A DNA stretch of 60,000 nucleotides, taken from the NCBI RefSeq assembly GCF_001949145.1, contig NW_019091420.1:627768-687767 (forward strand). The letters run 5' to 3'. This DNA is from Acanthaster planci (Eukaryota > Echinodermata > Asteroidea > Valvatida > Acanthasteridae). Below, in pieces: positions 1 through 32,513 of the stretch. Positions within the stretch are counted from its first letter, which is position 1. Every line of letters begins with the position of its first letter. Made by a program: the position numbers and the translations under genes. The notes under the pieces were generated by a model, which searched no databases, had not been told where the DNA came from, and worked only from the letters and a program-made list of their open reading frames with translations.

Positions 1-1490
1 CTGTAATTTTACTCAGCATTATCATTTTAATGTTAAGTTTGGGTTTCGGGTTCTGTTTTCTCTAAAGCTTTTTAAAACAACATAATGGCTAGCATCACTA
101 TATTCTCCCTAAAGTTGAATCGGATATTTATGGTGCATATTTATTTATAGTTACTGCAATTCAAAACTGCCGATATTTGCCTGGTCGGTTTTTATATCTT
201 GTGTTTTGAAAGAGTCGATACACGCGGACTTAAAGAGCACCAAGGTTGTCAGATTCAACAATTGTGCTGTGGTGGAGAGGCAGTTTACAAAAGCCAGGCA
301 AAAAATGTCATTCCAAGTGAACCCTTACTAAGGCATATGACCCTATCAACGATCAGGCTTGTAAAGCTTTGGATTAGAAATATTTTGCAATCAAGTAAAG
401 TGTGGGTTATTTAGTCTTTAAAAATAATTTCATTTGATTCTATAGAAAGGAATATCAATTCCAACCAGCTTCTCCATATTTTGAAAACTTAGACATGCCC
501 ACCTTGATTGGAAATTCAGAAGTCAATAACGATGTTTAATGAATGAACCTAGTGCAGATTCGTGTTTGAAATATCATATTTGGTGTTTAACTTTTGGCTA
601 AACTTTCATTTTGTGTTTGAGTGGCATGACACACGAGCTTAATATAATTAATTGCATTTATTTTTTTATATTGGGAAATAGTGTTGGTGTGCCAATATTT
701 GTAAAGACGTCTAATATAATGTAACATTTCAATTTTTTCAGTACAAAATATCCATGGTGGTTGCATATATATAGATTACAAGTCCAGAATATTTGTGTGC
801 ACGAGTGTGCTACTTCAATAATCTGTAGTAATTAATCATACATTTGGAGGAAAAAGTGGAAAGTAATAAATGGAATGGAAAAGTGACTAAAACATTGAAT
901 CAGTTTATGGGACTGTGTTAACCTTTGTGATAATGTAAGTATTCTTTTAATGTTGTTGGCTGTAAAAATTTCAGATAACATTGGCACCACACCCGTAAGT
1001 GTAAACTGTCCATTATAAATTTTCGGCGAAATGCCACCATCGCCTTTTTCCCCTGCCTATAACCCCTGATATGGTTAATTGTTTTTCAGGAGAGAGTTAT
1101 GGTCATGATTATGCAAACTACACGGTTATCCAAGTTTTAAATGCCGTCAAATGATGTAGAAATCAAGTTCAGCAAATGCACTTTATAATCATGGGTGTCA
1201 ATCCTGGGGGACACATCTGATATGATTTTCAATTTTGCGCTGGGATACGCCACCAAGAAAAAAATGACTGCAAAACCTTCATAAGCGTGGTTTTTACTCC
1301 AGCGACTTGAATGCTTCAGAAAATGGTTTTGAGTAACAAAATAACCCAGAATTCCTCCCCACGACGGATCGGAAACTTTGAAGTGCAACCCGGTCCCCTC
1401 CACTCGCGCCCACCGCGAAAAACAAAACTTTCTGCGGATCTTAAATAGCGCCCTCGTCGTTGTACCCCTCATTTTAAGGAGAGGAAACCC
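1..1490. other. Upstream intergenic region, no gene seen
   Basis: AT-rich sequence with only short open frames lacking splice context or recognisable protein. The last part becomes more GC-rich towards the POLR2A promoter. A copy of the motif AAATAGCGCCCTC lies at about 1443-1455; the same motif and its reverse complement recur elsewhere in the window. Confidence 0.6.
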
Positions 1491-1505
1491 GTACTCCCAG
1501 AAGCC

Positions 1506-1513
1506 TATAAATA
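1506..1513 (+). promoter_or_regulatory. Candidate TATA box of POLR2A
   Basis: TATAAATA occurs in the context CCTATAAATAGGAG, about 365 bases before the POLR2A start codon. Transcription would be expected to begin about 25-32 bases downstream, near 1535-1545, giving a 5' UTR of roughly 340 bases. The match to the TATA consensus is seen directly; its use as a promoter is inferred. Confidence 0.45.
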
Positions 1514-1539
1514 GGAGAGCAAATTTTCTGTAGGTTATA

Positions 1540-1877
1540 TGCGCGAGCGCTTGATGCAGCGCTGACGAGAGAGAGAAACGGAGATACCCTGTTGCCGAAA
1601 ATCGACGGATCTTCTCTCTATCCGTACCTAAAGCCGTTCAAGTCACCGGACAGTTGAAGGTGGAGAACATATAGACAAAAGTGAAATCGAATTCGGAGTA
1701 TTTTGGAGACTCCTGCTTATGTGAAGAGTGGACTTTCCACCCAACTTTGTGAACGGATTGCACAGGTCCCCAGTGTGTTGTGCAAGATAAATGCGTAGCG
1801 TTACGTATTTGTAGTGTATACGTTGTGTGACGGCGTAGTTCAAGTGTGCGTGTGCACAGTTTGACTACCTAAGCAAA
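1540..1877 (+). other. POLR2A: Probable 5' untranslated region of POLR2A
   Basis: Sequence between the predicted start site and the ATG at 1878. It is more GC- and CpG-rich than the flanking DNA. I saw no obvious splice pair in it, so it is probably contiguous with coding exon 1. The left edge is approximate because it rests on the TATA-like box. Confidence 0.4.
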
Positions 1878-23262
<21,385 letters not shown>

Positions 23263-23706
23263 ATGCTGCTCAAGTGAGAACTACAGTACGCAGGCCAAGC
23301 ATTACCCCCGTGGGCACAAGACCGCCCCATGGGATGAGGGATATGAGAGCCGTGGATGGCTCTATGCAGCACTGATGGGCACCAGATCGGGAAATATTTC
23401 CTTTGACATTTCAGATGATGCACTGTGGGCACAGTGGACTTTGCCGATCAGTGCACTATTTCTGTATACTGTACATGTGCATTACCTTAAATGGACCCGA
23501 AGTGCAAACTGTTACGATTTGATTGAAAAGTCTAGCAAAAATAATTGAAGTGTTAATAGTGCATGTCAGGATATTTGGCTCTTCAGTTAACTCAGTGTGC
23601 ACCTTATATTCTTTACCGTGAACTATTATTACGTTAATCATATAATGTTTATACTTTATAAATATCGTAATATTCATCCGGCCCTCTCCCAAAAGAGCGT
23701 TAAAAA

Positions 23707-23765
23707 TGAACCCTAACACTCCTCAATCCTTCACCTGTTGGAGGGCTGAGGACTGTTAGGGTTAA
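23707..23765 (-). mobile_element. 59-bp TTAA-bounded element, type B copy 1
   Basis: The segment runs from TGAACCCTAACACTCC to GAGGACTGTTAGGGTTAA. It is nearly the exact reverse complement of 50144-50202, also 59 bases, over its whole length; one border base (TGAA for TTAA) is mutated. It shares its ends, GGACTGTTAGGGTTAA and TTAACCCTAAC, with the type A elements but has a different interior containing TTCACCTGTTGGAGG. Confidence 0.65.
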
Positions 23766-24059
23766 TGGTTGGAAAAAAAAGTATGTTGTATTTAAAAACA
23801 TCCTTGTACTTTGTGGAGAAAAATTCCAGAATATGAACGTTGTCACAGATTTGATTGCAGCTTACTTCCCAAAGTTTAACTTGCCCTCAAGACAATCTCG
23901 TAGCCTCGAAGGGGCCAACCAACGACTAATTATGCTACAGTGAAGACAGTAAAGCCCTTTGCATTCAAACTTGTACTCACTTACTGCGGCTCCACTATTG
24001 GATCGACTGATTAGATCTCTATGCTTCTCCAATTCTTATGATAAATTTTTTGTCACTCT

Positions 24060-24270
24060 AGAGGATTAGGACTAACTTTGCCGAAAATCTGTGTATTGCT
24101 TAGCAGTTGAATGCTCGCAGAGTCATTTACCAAGTGAAATGTTATGCGTTCATGTGTGTTTCCTGAGCCTGGTTACCAGCTTAGCTCCGTATATATGCTT
24201 ACCACATAAACTCAGTAAGCAAAATTGTTTTCTTTTTTACTGAGCAACTTCGTGAAATCGGGCCCTGAGA
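24060..24270. repeat. TGCTTAGCA-type dispersed repeat with GGGCCC end
   Basis: Contains TTGCTTAGCAGTTG, GGTTACCAGCTTAGC, ATGCTTACCACATAA and a right end GAAATCGGGCCCTGAG. The order (GCTTAGCA, GGTTACCAGC, then a GAAAT-GGGCCC end) matches the intronic family members, so this is probably the best-bounded copy on its right side. Confidence 0.45.
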
Positions 24271-26129
24271 TCATAATGGCCAAATGATACTCGGCTTCAA
24301 ATTTGTCAGAGAAAACACAGACGGTAGTGTCAGAGTATGAAATTATGGTCGGACATTGAACATGTCCCAACTTCATGTACTTGTAGTATTTGTCCGACCC
24401 AAAGCAGATGTGGTCTGACAGAGTGTCTGAAGGAGATCGCAAGGTTCAAGTCCAAAGAGCAGCAATCCTGTTTGCGGCGGTTGGTGTTTTTACCGTAGTT
24501 TTTGTGCTTATGATATTGAAATTCTTCGAGTGTGACCTTGGCATATGCCTGATCAAGGGCTGATAATGACAGAATGAGATTGATCGTCCGAGCAAATTTT
24601 GCCCGACCACTTTTCTGACTTAATTTCGTGCTCTGCCTGGCATTGTGACTGCAGTACCTTTTGGAGGGGGGTTCTTGGCTTATGTGTGGCCAACTATTTT
24701 TTAAGCCAAACAAAATCTCATTTGACTGTTCAGTTGGGTCACGGTACGACAGATGGACCCACCTCTGGCACTAATCGGCAAGTCCTGAAACATTTTAAAC
24801 ATTGCAGTCATTGGAGGAAATTGAAACTTGTAACAACAAAGCCCCCCCCCCGAAAGTGAAACATTTCAAAATCACTGTCAGAAAGGAGGCTTATTTGAAA
24901 GAATCCATTTGCTCGTTCCAAGTCTCATGGTGTCGCAGTTGAACCGAGAGTACTTCCATTAGTAAAAAGCTTTATCAGTGATAGTGTACGCATTTGTTGC
25001 GGATTTGTCTTACTTGGGCAAATCGCAAGACTTTGTCAAAGTTACGTGATTCATAATCATCGGAAGAAATGATAATGGTGTACAACACTGACAAAAAAAC
25101 ATGACCTTGGGTGCGAGCTTGTTTCCTCTTGGGCCCTGTCAATTGTTTCAAGGTTGTTCTTTGAGCTGGTAACATTTCAGATGAAGTCGGTTTTTTTTAA
25201 TGTACTAACCGTTTGTTTGATGATTCTCAGCAGTTGACGTACATTCTAAAGTGGATCTTTAAACACAAAGTGCTGTTTTAATGACTTCAGGAAAACAAAT
25301 CATTTGGATGCGATTACGTGCAGTTGATGCTGGGTCTTCACACATGATGGCGCACTGCGTGTGCAGCTGCGCGTTCCTTTGTTGCAGGCTAAGAATGTGG
25401 AAGGTGTGGTAAGGGTTCCGTTGCCCAGTGATGCCTGAAACAGGTGCAGCGAGTTAGACCAACTGCATTCCAGTCTGAACCCGTTGTTCAAATGACGCGC
25501 CCACATGCAGACACGTAACAGCGGTCGCATATGTGATGCGCTTCATGAGTACCTCTGTGAGGGTTCACTTTTCACATCTCTCTTTGTTTGGCACATCATA
25601 TTGGAACTCTGTCACAATGGCTCTTCTTCATTGCTTTGTTCTGTCGCGGATGAGGGAATTCAAGCCGGCGGGTTTCAGACAAAATCCCAAAATGTACTTG
25701 TTGGTGTGACCGTAAAAGCCTGAAGTTTTAAAGTTGGAGGTTAAGCGAGTGAAATGTATTTTTAGAAATCGTATCGTGAATGACACTTGCAGGATCTATT
25801 AATTAAACAGCGTGCCAACATTTGTAAATATGTTCCGTCGGGCTAGTTATCCATTATTGAAGATCTGATGGAAAAAAAGGGAAAAATGTACATTATTTGA
25901 GAGGTTCTCGTGTTGTCAGAGAAGAAGTTGTGAATCAGCCTAAATTCGCTGTACATGTATTTTTCGATAATGAAATAAACATTATGCTGAGCAGAAGTCA
26001 AGGTGTGAGTCTGTACGGTCTAATCTTCTTTCAATGTACACTGTGCAGATTTTCTAGGAGCATTAATTTTTATGTTTGCTGGAAACATACCTGTCAACAT
26101 GTGAGATTAACTAATCCCTAACCCCCTCG

Positions 26130-27640
26130 GGACCATTGAAATCCTGCTTAACCTTGTTGGGTTCAGCATGGTTAAGGCTGAGCGTTGTTTGGAGGTGATC
26201 TGTGCTTTACACTTAAAATTGCTCACTGAGCAGTGTTTTGAATGCGCCCAGGAAATAATTCAAGCTTGAATGAATAGTGAAAGTCAGAGTTAGACGGTGT
26301 GTTCACAGTGCCCTTGACCTAACCTGCGTAGAGACGCACGCACATAAACATAAAAGGATTTTTTGTGGGTGGACCCAGAATCTTTACCAAGTCACAAACA
26401 ATGAGTAAAGGTTTTTGGGGAGGTTATATTTGGAGATTTGTCATAGAAACGGATGGGTGGATGTCAAAATGACGTGGTGATGGGGAATTTTCTTTCAATT
26501 ACCAGGATTTCAACAACCTTGAGAAGCAATTAAAAACCATAATTTAGGATATTTTAGACAGGTGCACGGATTTTCCTATAATTGTTTATGACCGTCTGGA
26601 ATCATGACTCATGAAATCATAAATTGGGTATTTGTATATGATTTTTTTTTAAATGATACTTTACATTACAGCCAAAAAAACTAAAATAAGAGAAAAGCAC
26701 AAACTTTCAACCATACTGAGGAAAACGGGAGTCTTCACTTTGACACGTTGTTTACAAACTCAGGAAGTCAAGCCAGTGAGTGAATGAATGTGAAATTGAT
26801 GCTTTAAACTCTTTTTCCCTTTATTTCCTCATGTCATAAGACCGGGGCCCAGCACCATTTGTAAACCACAACATGCAGAATCGCCACAGTTTGCAGACTG
26901 CATGTGCATTAAAGTCGGGCACTGACCTTTTTCATTTCCAACAAACATTGCCTACCATTTTGTTTGGGCTGCCAAACTATGTATAGAGATCATTCTTGGT
27001 TCTTTTAAATCAAGGTTCAGGTTTGTCCGATTTTAAGCTGACTGTAAATTATTTTCACGTAGTGTAATTAGGTCTTACAAGTGCAGATGGCTAGCCGTAT
27101 TTTTGAGAGTTAGTGGTAGGCAAAAAGTGGTACTTCAAACAAGCCTACATATGTCTCTCTAATTGCTTGCCATTTGTACGGGCGGCTGAAGTTAGTGGAG
27201 AGTTAACCTTTGTTCGGTAACAGGTTTTTCCTCAAAAGTGCACATTTGCCCAGTTGATGTTAAAGAGGCAGGTGTTTTCCTTGTGTATCTATAAAGTAAC
27301 GTTTATTATTTGGTGTTTTGATAACTGTGTGAGATTTTTGAACAGATTTTTGAAGCTGTAGTCTATAAACTGTTGGTCCCCAACTGGAACTTTAAAAAAA
27401 GGTGTGTGAAAGAGCCTTTTGTATTCTGGACCGGACGTCAAGACGTTTGTTCTTCTTTCAGGAAGTGTTTCTGGGAATCATATTTTTTTCTGCCAAAGTA
27501 CACAAATTGCAGTGAAATGGCAAACCTCTGTTGTATGCCCCTAAGCTGAAATTCCTCCCAACGACGAGTAAATACGTGACATATTTTAACCATTGTAGAA
27601 ATAACAGAATGCAGTGTCAGTTGGCAGTAGCTCAGTATGT
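26130..27640. other. Intergenic DNA, no gene seen
   Basis: AT-rich unique-looking sequence. A partial terminal-like motif CCCTAACCCCCTCGGGACC lies near 26114-26132, similar to the left end of the type A TTAA elements but without a matching right end. No coding signal. Confidence 0.5.
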
Positions 27641-27656
27641 ATTGCTTGTTTGTACC

Positions 27657-27942
27657 CAGGGTTCCCGCGGACTGGAAAAGTCATGGAAATTTGGTTTTGT
27701 TTTCCAGGCCTGGAAAAGTCATGAAATTTTGTAGGAATGACTAAAGTCATGGAGTTTTTCAAACACTGTGTGTGATTTCTGTTATCAGGAACAAGTGCAT
27801 AAAATGTGTGATTTTATTCACAGCTGTTAGTCAGACTAGTCCAAGAAATTGCATTATTTGGTCATGGATTTTCATAATTTGGTCATAGAGAAGTCATGGA
27901 AAAGTCATGGAATTTAATTGTCCTTTAGGTGCAGGAATCCTG
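27657..27942. mobile_element. hAT-type non-autonomous element (AGTCATGGAAA family)
   Basis: The left end CAGGGTTCCCGCGG pairs imperfectly with the right end GTGCAGGAATCCTG. Internal words GGAAAAGTCATGGAAATT, AAAGTCATGGAG and GGAAAAGTCATGGAATTT are repeated. This combination is typical of non-autonomous hAT elements known in fish and marine invertebrates. GTACCC occurs directly outside both ends, consistent with a degraded 8-base target duplication. No transposase is present in its 286 bases. Confidence 0.6.
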
Positions 27943-29479
27943 GTACCCAACCGGGGAAATATGTGCCCAGGTTTTTGAGCAGGTTGAAATGACATCAGTC
28001 TGTCTGCTTAAACCTGTGCAACATGGCCTCGCACACATTATTTGAAGCCTTCAAAACCTTGTGATGACCAAGGTCAAAAAGCTTGGCGGGCAGCCTTGAT
28101 CTCATCCAACACACTGACAGCTTTAGATGAACTTTTAGGGAGGGTTGTTTTTAATATGAAAAGACCACTGCTTCAACGGCGACTGCACCCCCCCCAAAAA
28201 AAAACAATACTTGCGGGGGTGGTAAGCCTATAGCGAGACAGGGTGGAGTTACCTGTGGAAATGTATTCATGGGTTCCGTTGGGGATTGCCTTTGGGGGTG
28301 TGGTGGCATAACTCGGGCTCCCAGGTATTGTGCAACTCCCACTACCCACTGCCACCCACACGTCCCAGAGGCTAATGCACTGGGTTAAAAACCGGGGATA
28401 AACTGGGTGGTGACAGGAATTCGAGGGTCAGCTTTTTATGAAGTGGATGTTGAGCTAGATTTATTTTGTGTGTGGGTGGGTGTGTATTTTAGCTACACAA
28501 GAGTGCGTTCAGAGCATACTCGACATAGCTCAAATAATTGCCAGGCCTGGTTGAGGAAAGTGTGGCTGGCACAATGTGGAAATGGTTCCCAGTGGTGTGG
28601 TGCTAAGTTGATTGGGAATGTCTTTGCGAGTCAAATACATGGGCTGAATGCAACGGACAGAGGCTGGCTGAAGTAGCACAGAAAGATGCAATGTAATGAT
28701 GTTTTGTGAGGGTTCCGATGCGGTTTAGACCATTTACCTCGTCTCTGAGGGTTCGGAAAAATCAAGTTCACCACTCAGCCATCGGACCTCTGAAAAAATA
28801 TATGTCAAGGGACACCAAGCTTTCTTAATACACAGATTGAGAATGATACAGATCATTCATACTCCAGAGCTAGTAACTTTTTAAAAATATAAAAAGAAAA
28901 AAAGATGCAGGGATGACTTGAAATGCTTATAATAACTTTTTTTTATTCAAGGTTGTTGCTTACATAATGTATCACTTGACAAGCACTTGATGGAAAGCTA
29001 GTTTTGTATCAAAATGGTCAAATATCAATTACCGTTGATTACTTTTCATTTGTGGCTGTCAAAATGTGAACTTTTGAAGCACTATTTCCAAATATGGTAC
29101 ATCTTCAATAAAAAAGCCTGCGTTGTAATTGACAAGTTATTTCATTATTTAGAGATCTCGGCTGATTTTGGGGAGGGGTGCTCTGTAAATTAAATAATGC
29201 GAATAACCCAACCTTAAATGATTCAATTAGTCATATGCCGCTTTTTCCCCCTTCCTTTCTGTCCAAAATTGAAACATCCAGGTTCGTGTTGCAAAGAGCT
29301 TAGAATGAGCAGGTTCAGAACTTGTGCAACATTTTCAAATCTGTCAACTTCTGGGATTATGGTCATCGCCACCCACATTTTTTGCTACTGTCACCATTCG
29401 TTTGACTCATCTCTGCCGACGAGGTCACGCTTTGCCTCTAAAATGCACTTCTGCCCTCCCCACCTAGGAAGCTTTTGAT

Positions 29480-29730
29480 GATTTATAGAGTGGCTTAAGC
29501 ACAGAATTTGCTCAAGCACGAAAAAAACCTCGCTTAAGAAACAATGGTTCCCATCTCAAACTCTATGTGATTGCCATGCTAATCAAAAGACAAGGTAAAT
29601 ACCATTCCAAAACAATATACACCGCAAGACGTTTTGGCTGGTAACCTGATTTGTCAAGCAAGGTTTTTTCACGCGTAAACCAATTTTTCGCTTAAGCGGT
29701 GCTATGAAATAGGCCGTAACGAAAGCTTGA
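29480..29730. repeat. GCTTAAGC-type dispersed repeat copy
   Basis: The left part ATTTATAGAGTGGCTTAAGC and the right part CGCTTAAGCGGTGCTATGA are loosely inverted and bracket about 230 bases. CTGGTAACCTGATTTG in the interior matches the GGTTACCAGC word of the TGCTTAGCA family in reverse. Probably one full-length but diverged copy of that family. Confidence 0.5.
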
Positions 29731-30811
29731 TGTAAGTTTATCTACTTGTATGCATCCAGGGGTTACACTGAGATTGAGCACAGATTAGTAGTGAGACATG
29801 TGTGGCTAAACCTCCCCCCCCCCTAAAAAATGCTGGGAATCAGATAAACAGTAGGCTCCAAATTACAACACTTTTTGAGAAAATGACACCCTTCAAACAG
29901 TTGTTTTTTCTGGTTTTGTAGGAAAAATATATCTTTAATTTTGCATTTATTAGGTTTACAAATAGTTTGAAGTAAATGCATTTGCCAATGATGTACTGCA
30001 ATAGCAATTAGAATTAAAGTTTTAAGTCTGACAGGACTGTTTTGCAATTACTCTAAATATAGATCTATCAATTTCTCATTTTTACCAGTTTTTCACATTT
30101 TTGAAATAAATATATCGGGAGAGACGAAAAACCACTAGCATCAGAAAGACTGGCACACAGGAGTTGTCCTCAATCATTCTGCCAATAAACATAACGTTAT
30201 TGTTATCAAGAACAAAATGCTTTGAAAAAATTGGGCTTTTACGGAACGCTTTAAGATGGGAATAACGCAGATTTACATGTCACTAAATGTCAGTTGGTGC
30301 CACTCAACTGGTGCACCCATGTTTGTGAAATTTCTTTGAAGTCTGCACAAGCCCGTCTTATGTTCAGGGGAAGTTGGGCACATGAGAGACTGTTCAGTCA
30401 GTTTCTCACACACCCGGGTGTGTATTTGCCTGCAACTGTGGACCCCCTATTGTTCCTCTTTTGTTTGTACTTTAACTTTTTTAGAAGGCCACCCACATGT
30501 TTTGTACACAGTTCTCAATCGGGGACCTTATTGTCCTCTATTTTTCAGGGTCCCCAGTTGAATGCAGAAACAAACTCACACACACCCTTACATCTGTGTA
30601 CCTGTGGGGTATTTCCTTTGTTCTCGTGTGCTAAACTCCCACACAACACGGAAAAAATGTCAGATCACTGCCATTTCAACCAAATTCAGTTTCCTGGGTT
30701 GAAATTGTGGCCGTATGTCCCTTATATAAAACACTTCATTTTGCGACAGATGAATGGCACATGAAAATTCCTCCTTTTTGAGTAAATTTGAAATATCTAT
30801 TTCGTGAAATT

Positions 30812-30842
30812 CTTGTGGGGTACCACTTTAGTACCCCACAAG
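30812..30842. repeat. Perfect 12-bp stem hairpin
   Basis: CTTGTGGGGTAC at 30812-30823 and GTACCCCACAAG at 30831-30842 are exact reverse complements separated by seven bases. There is no following T-tract or nearby gene end. Function unknown; possibly part of a decayed inverted-repeat element. Confidence 0.7.
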
Positions 30843-31286
30843 GATCAAAACTGGCCTTGCGGGGTACCTTCCATTGTTCCGGTACAAGCGCACCCAAACA
30901 TCATGATTATGTCACAGTTCAGACCATGGAGCTATAGCTCCATGTTCAAACAAACCACCCATGTTCAATTCATCTCTGTTCAATTCATCCCTTCAGACAG
31001 TCTTCCCAGCATAAGTGCCACTGTCATCCGGTGATAACCGGTGCCCATACAACTGTACCCCGCCACCAGCAGAATAGGGCCATTACCAATGACTCCACTT
31101 GGAAGCCATGTTGCGGTGGTGCTACATTCGCCACACAGGTTGCATGCGTACGTGCATGTGAAATGCCCCTTTGGCAACGGGATGGTGGGATTTGCTATAA
31201 GCAATGTTTTCCTCGGGCATTCCACATCAGCGCAAATACAGTGTCATTGCGCTGGAAAGGCATCTCCTCGCGTCAGTCTGTAGGTG

Positions 31287-31705
31287 TTAACCCTAAAAGG
31301 GGGGGGGCGTGCATTTATTCCACAAACTGAGCCTCCAGGAGTTTTCTTTTTGGTCAGTTGCTCTCTGCAGTCATTTAACACCAATTTTGTGAAAATGGGA
31401 CACACCCTTCTCGTCCAGGGCTCATTTTCTTTGAGATAGGTCAGCCTATGTATACTTTCCCTCTGCCATGTTCAATGCATCCAGGATGGCACGTGTGCGC
31501 CTTTCAACTTCAAATGAGTGCGGCAAAACAATGTACAATGGATAGAGATGAAACTTCTCATTTGTACTGGTAAGGAGTGTCTTTACATGCACACCCAAGT
31601 TTTTAAAAAAATCAAGCATGGGACAGCCAAGTTCGGGGGGGGGCAGAATTTCTCCCTCCCCCAGCTGTAAGATGGTCCAAAATAACCCGGCTCCTCTAGG
31701 GTTAA
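31287..31705. mobile_element. Candidate longer TTAA-bounded element (419 bp)
   Basis: The left border TTAACCCTAAAAGG and the right border CTCCTCTAGGGTTAA are inverted with one or two mismatches, again TTAA followed by CCCTA. G-rich runs lie near each end. No open frame of note. It may be a longer relative of the 59- and 70-bp elements, or two unrelated ends by chance. Confidence 0.35.
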
Positions 31706-32200
31706 GTCAAATTTCCACTGATTTCACATTCTCAAGACCTAACCATCCACCCAACTGAAAATTACAGCAGGTTAACTTTCTCAAACGTCGCACATTTAGA
31801 ACTGGAGGAAACATTGGCTCCAATGAAAATAACGTTGCAAGCAGATGGTCTTGACCGGCTGAAAGAACAAGTTACCAGAGCTCAACTGGTTTCTGTATTT
31901 CTCAACTTCCTTTGATCCTCCTCTTGACCCTCTCTCTTTGAGTTGCTGTCAGGTGAGGAAGGAGTGATTTCCAATCTGACTTGATTAGAAAAATTTGAAC
32001 ACCAGACATTCTGCTACAGTCAGAAGACATTATCTCCTCAAAATATTACTTCAAAAGTTTTTAAATACTCCAGTTTTATTTCCTTTATTTTTGCCACTAC
32101 GCATTTAATTGAATTTCTTCCACCTCATCAACACGGAATTTTATCTTTGATCATGTTGTGGTTTGCATACTGAGTTACCAGTTTAGTATGTAACTGATGT

Positions 32201-32233
32201 CCCCCCTCATTTGTAATTTACAAATGAGGGGGG
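32201..32233. repeat. Perfect 33-bp palindrome
   Basis: CCCCCCTCATTTGTAA is followed by one T and then TTACAAATGAGGGGGG: a 16-bp perfect stem with a single-base centre. It lies in AT-rich intergenic DNA about 280 bases before the Tc1-type element and has no gene nearby. Confidence 0.85.
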
Positions 32234-32513
32234 AAATCAGTCAAGAGATACTTTTACGCATTACGATAAACCTAACAACAAATGGAGGAAAAATCATCTC
32301 ACTGGACAATGCGGCACTGTAATTGCAGATTAAATCTTATAGAGAAATCATACATGGATATATTTAAATATAAAATAAATGCAATTTCACCTCAGGCAAA
32401 ATATAGCAGGTATCGTTAAATATAACTTTTTTGTGTGTTCCCCCTATTGCAGTCCCTCATAAAAAATTTACATGGATGTTACAGAAAACTACAGTAAACA
32501 CACTTTGTTTATA

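Larger units (their letters stand above)
23263..26000 (+). other. Probable POLR2A 3' UTR and downstream region
   Basis: No open frame here resembles a protein. The first AATAAA on the plus strand after the stop is at 25974-25979, followed about 25 bases later by a GT-rich stretch (GGTGTGAGTCTGT). If used, the 3' UTR would be about 2.7 kb. Variant signals such as TATAAA near 23657 could give a much shorter one. The extent is not resolved by sequence. Confidence 0.3.
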
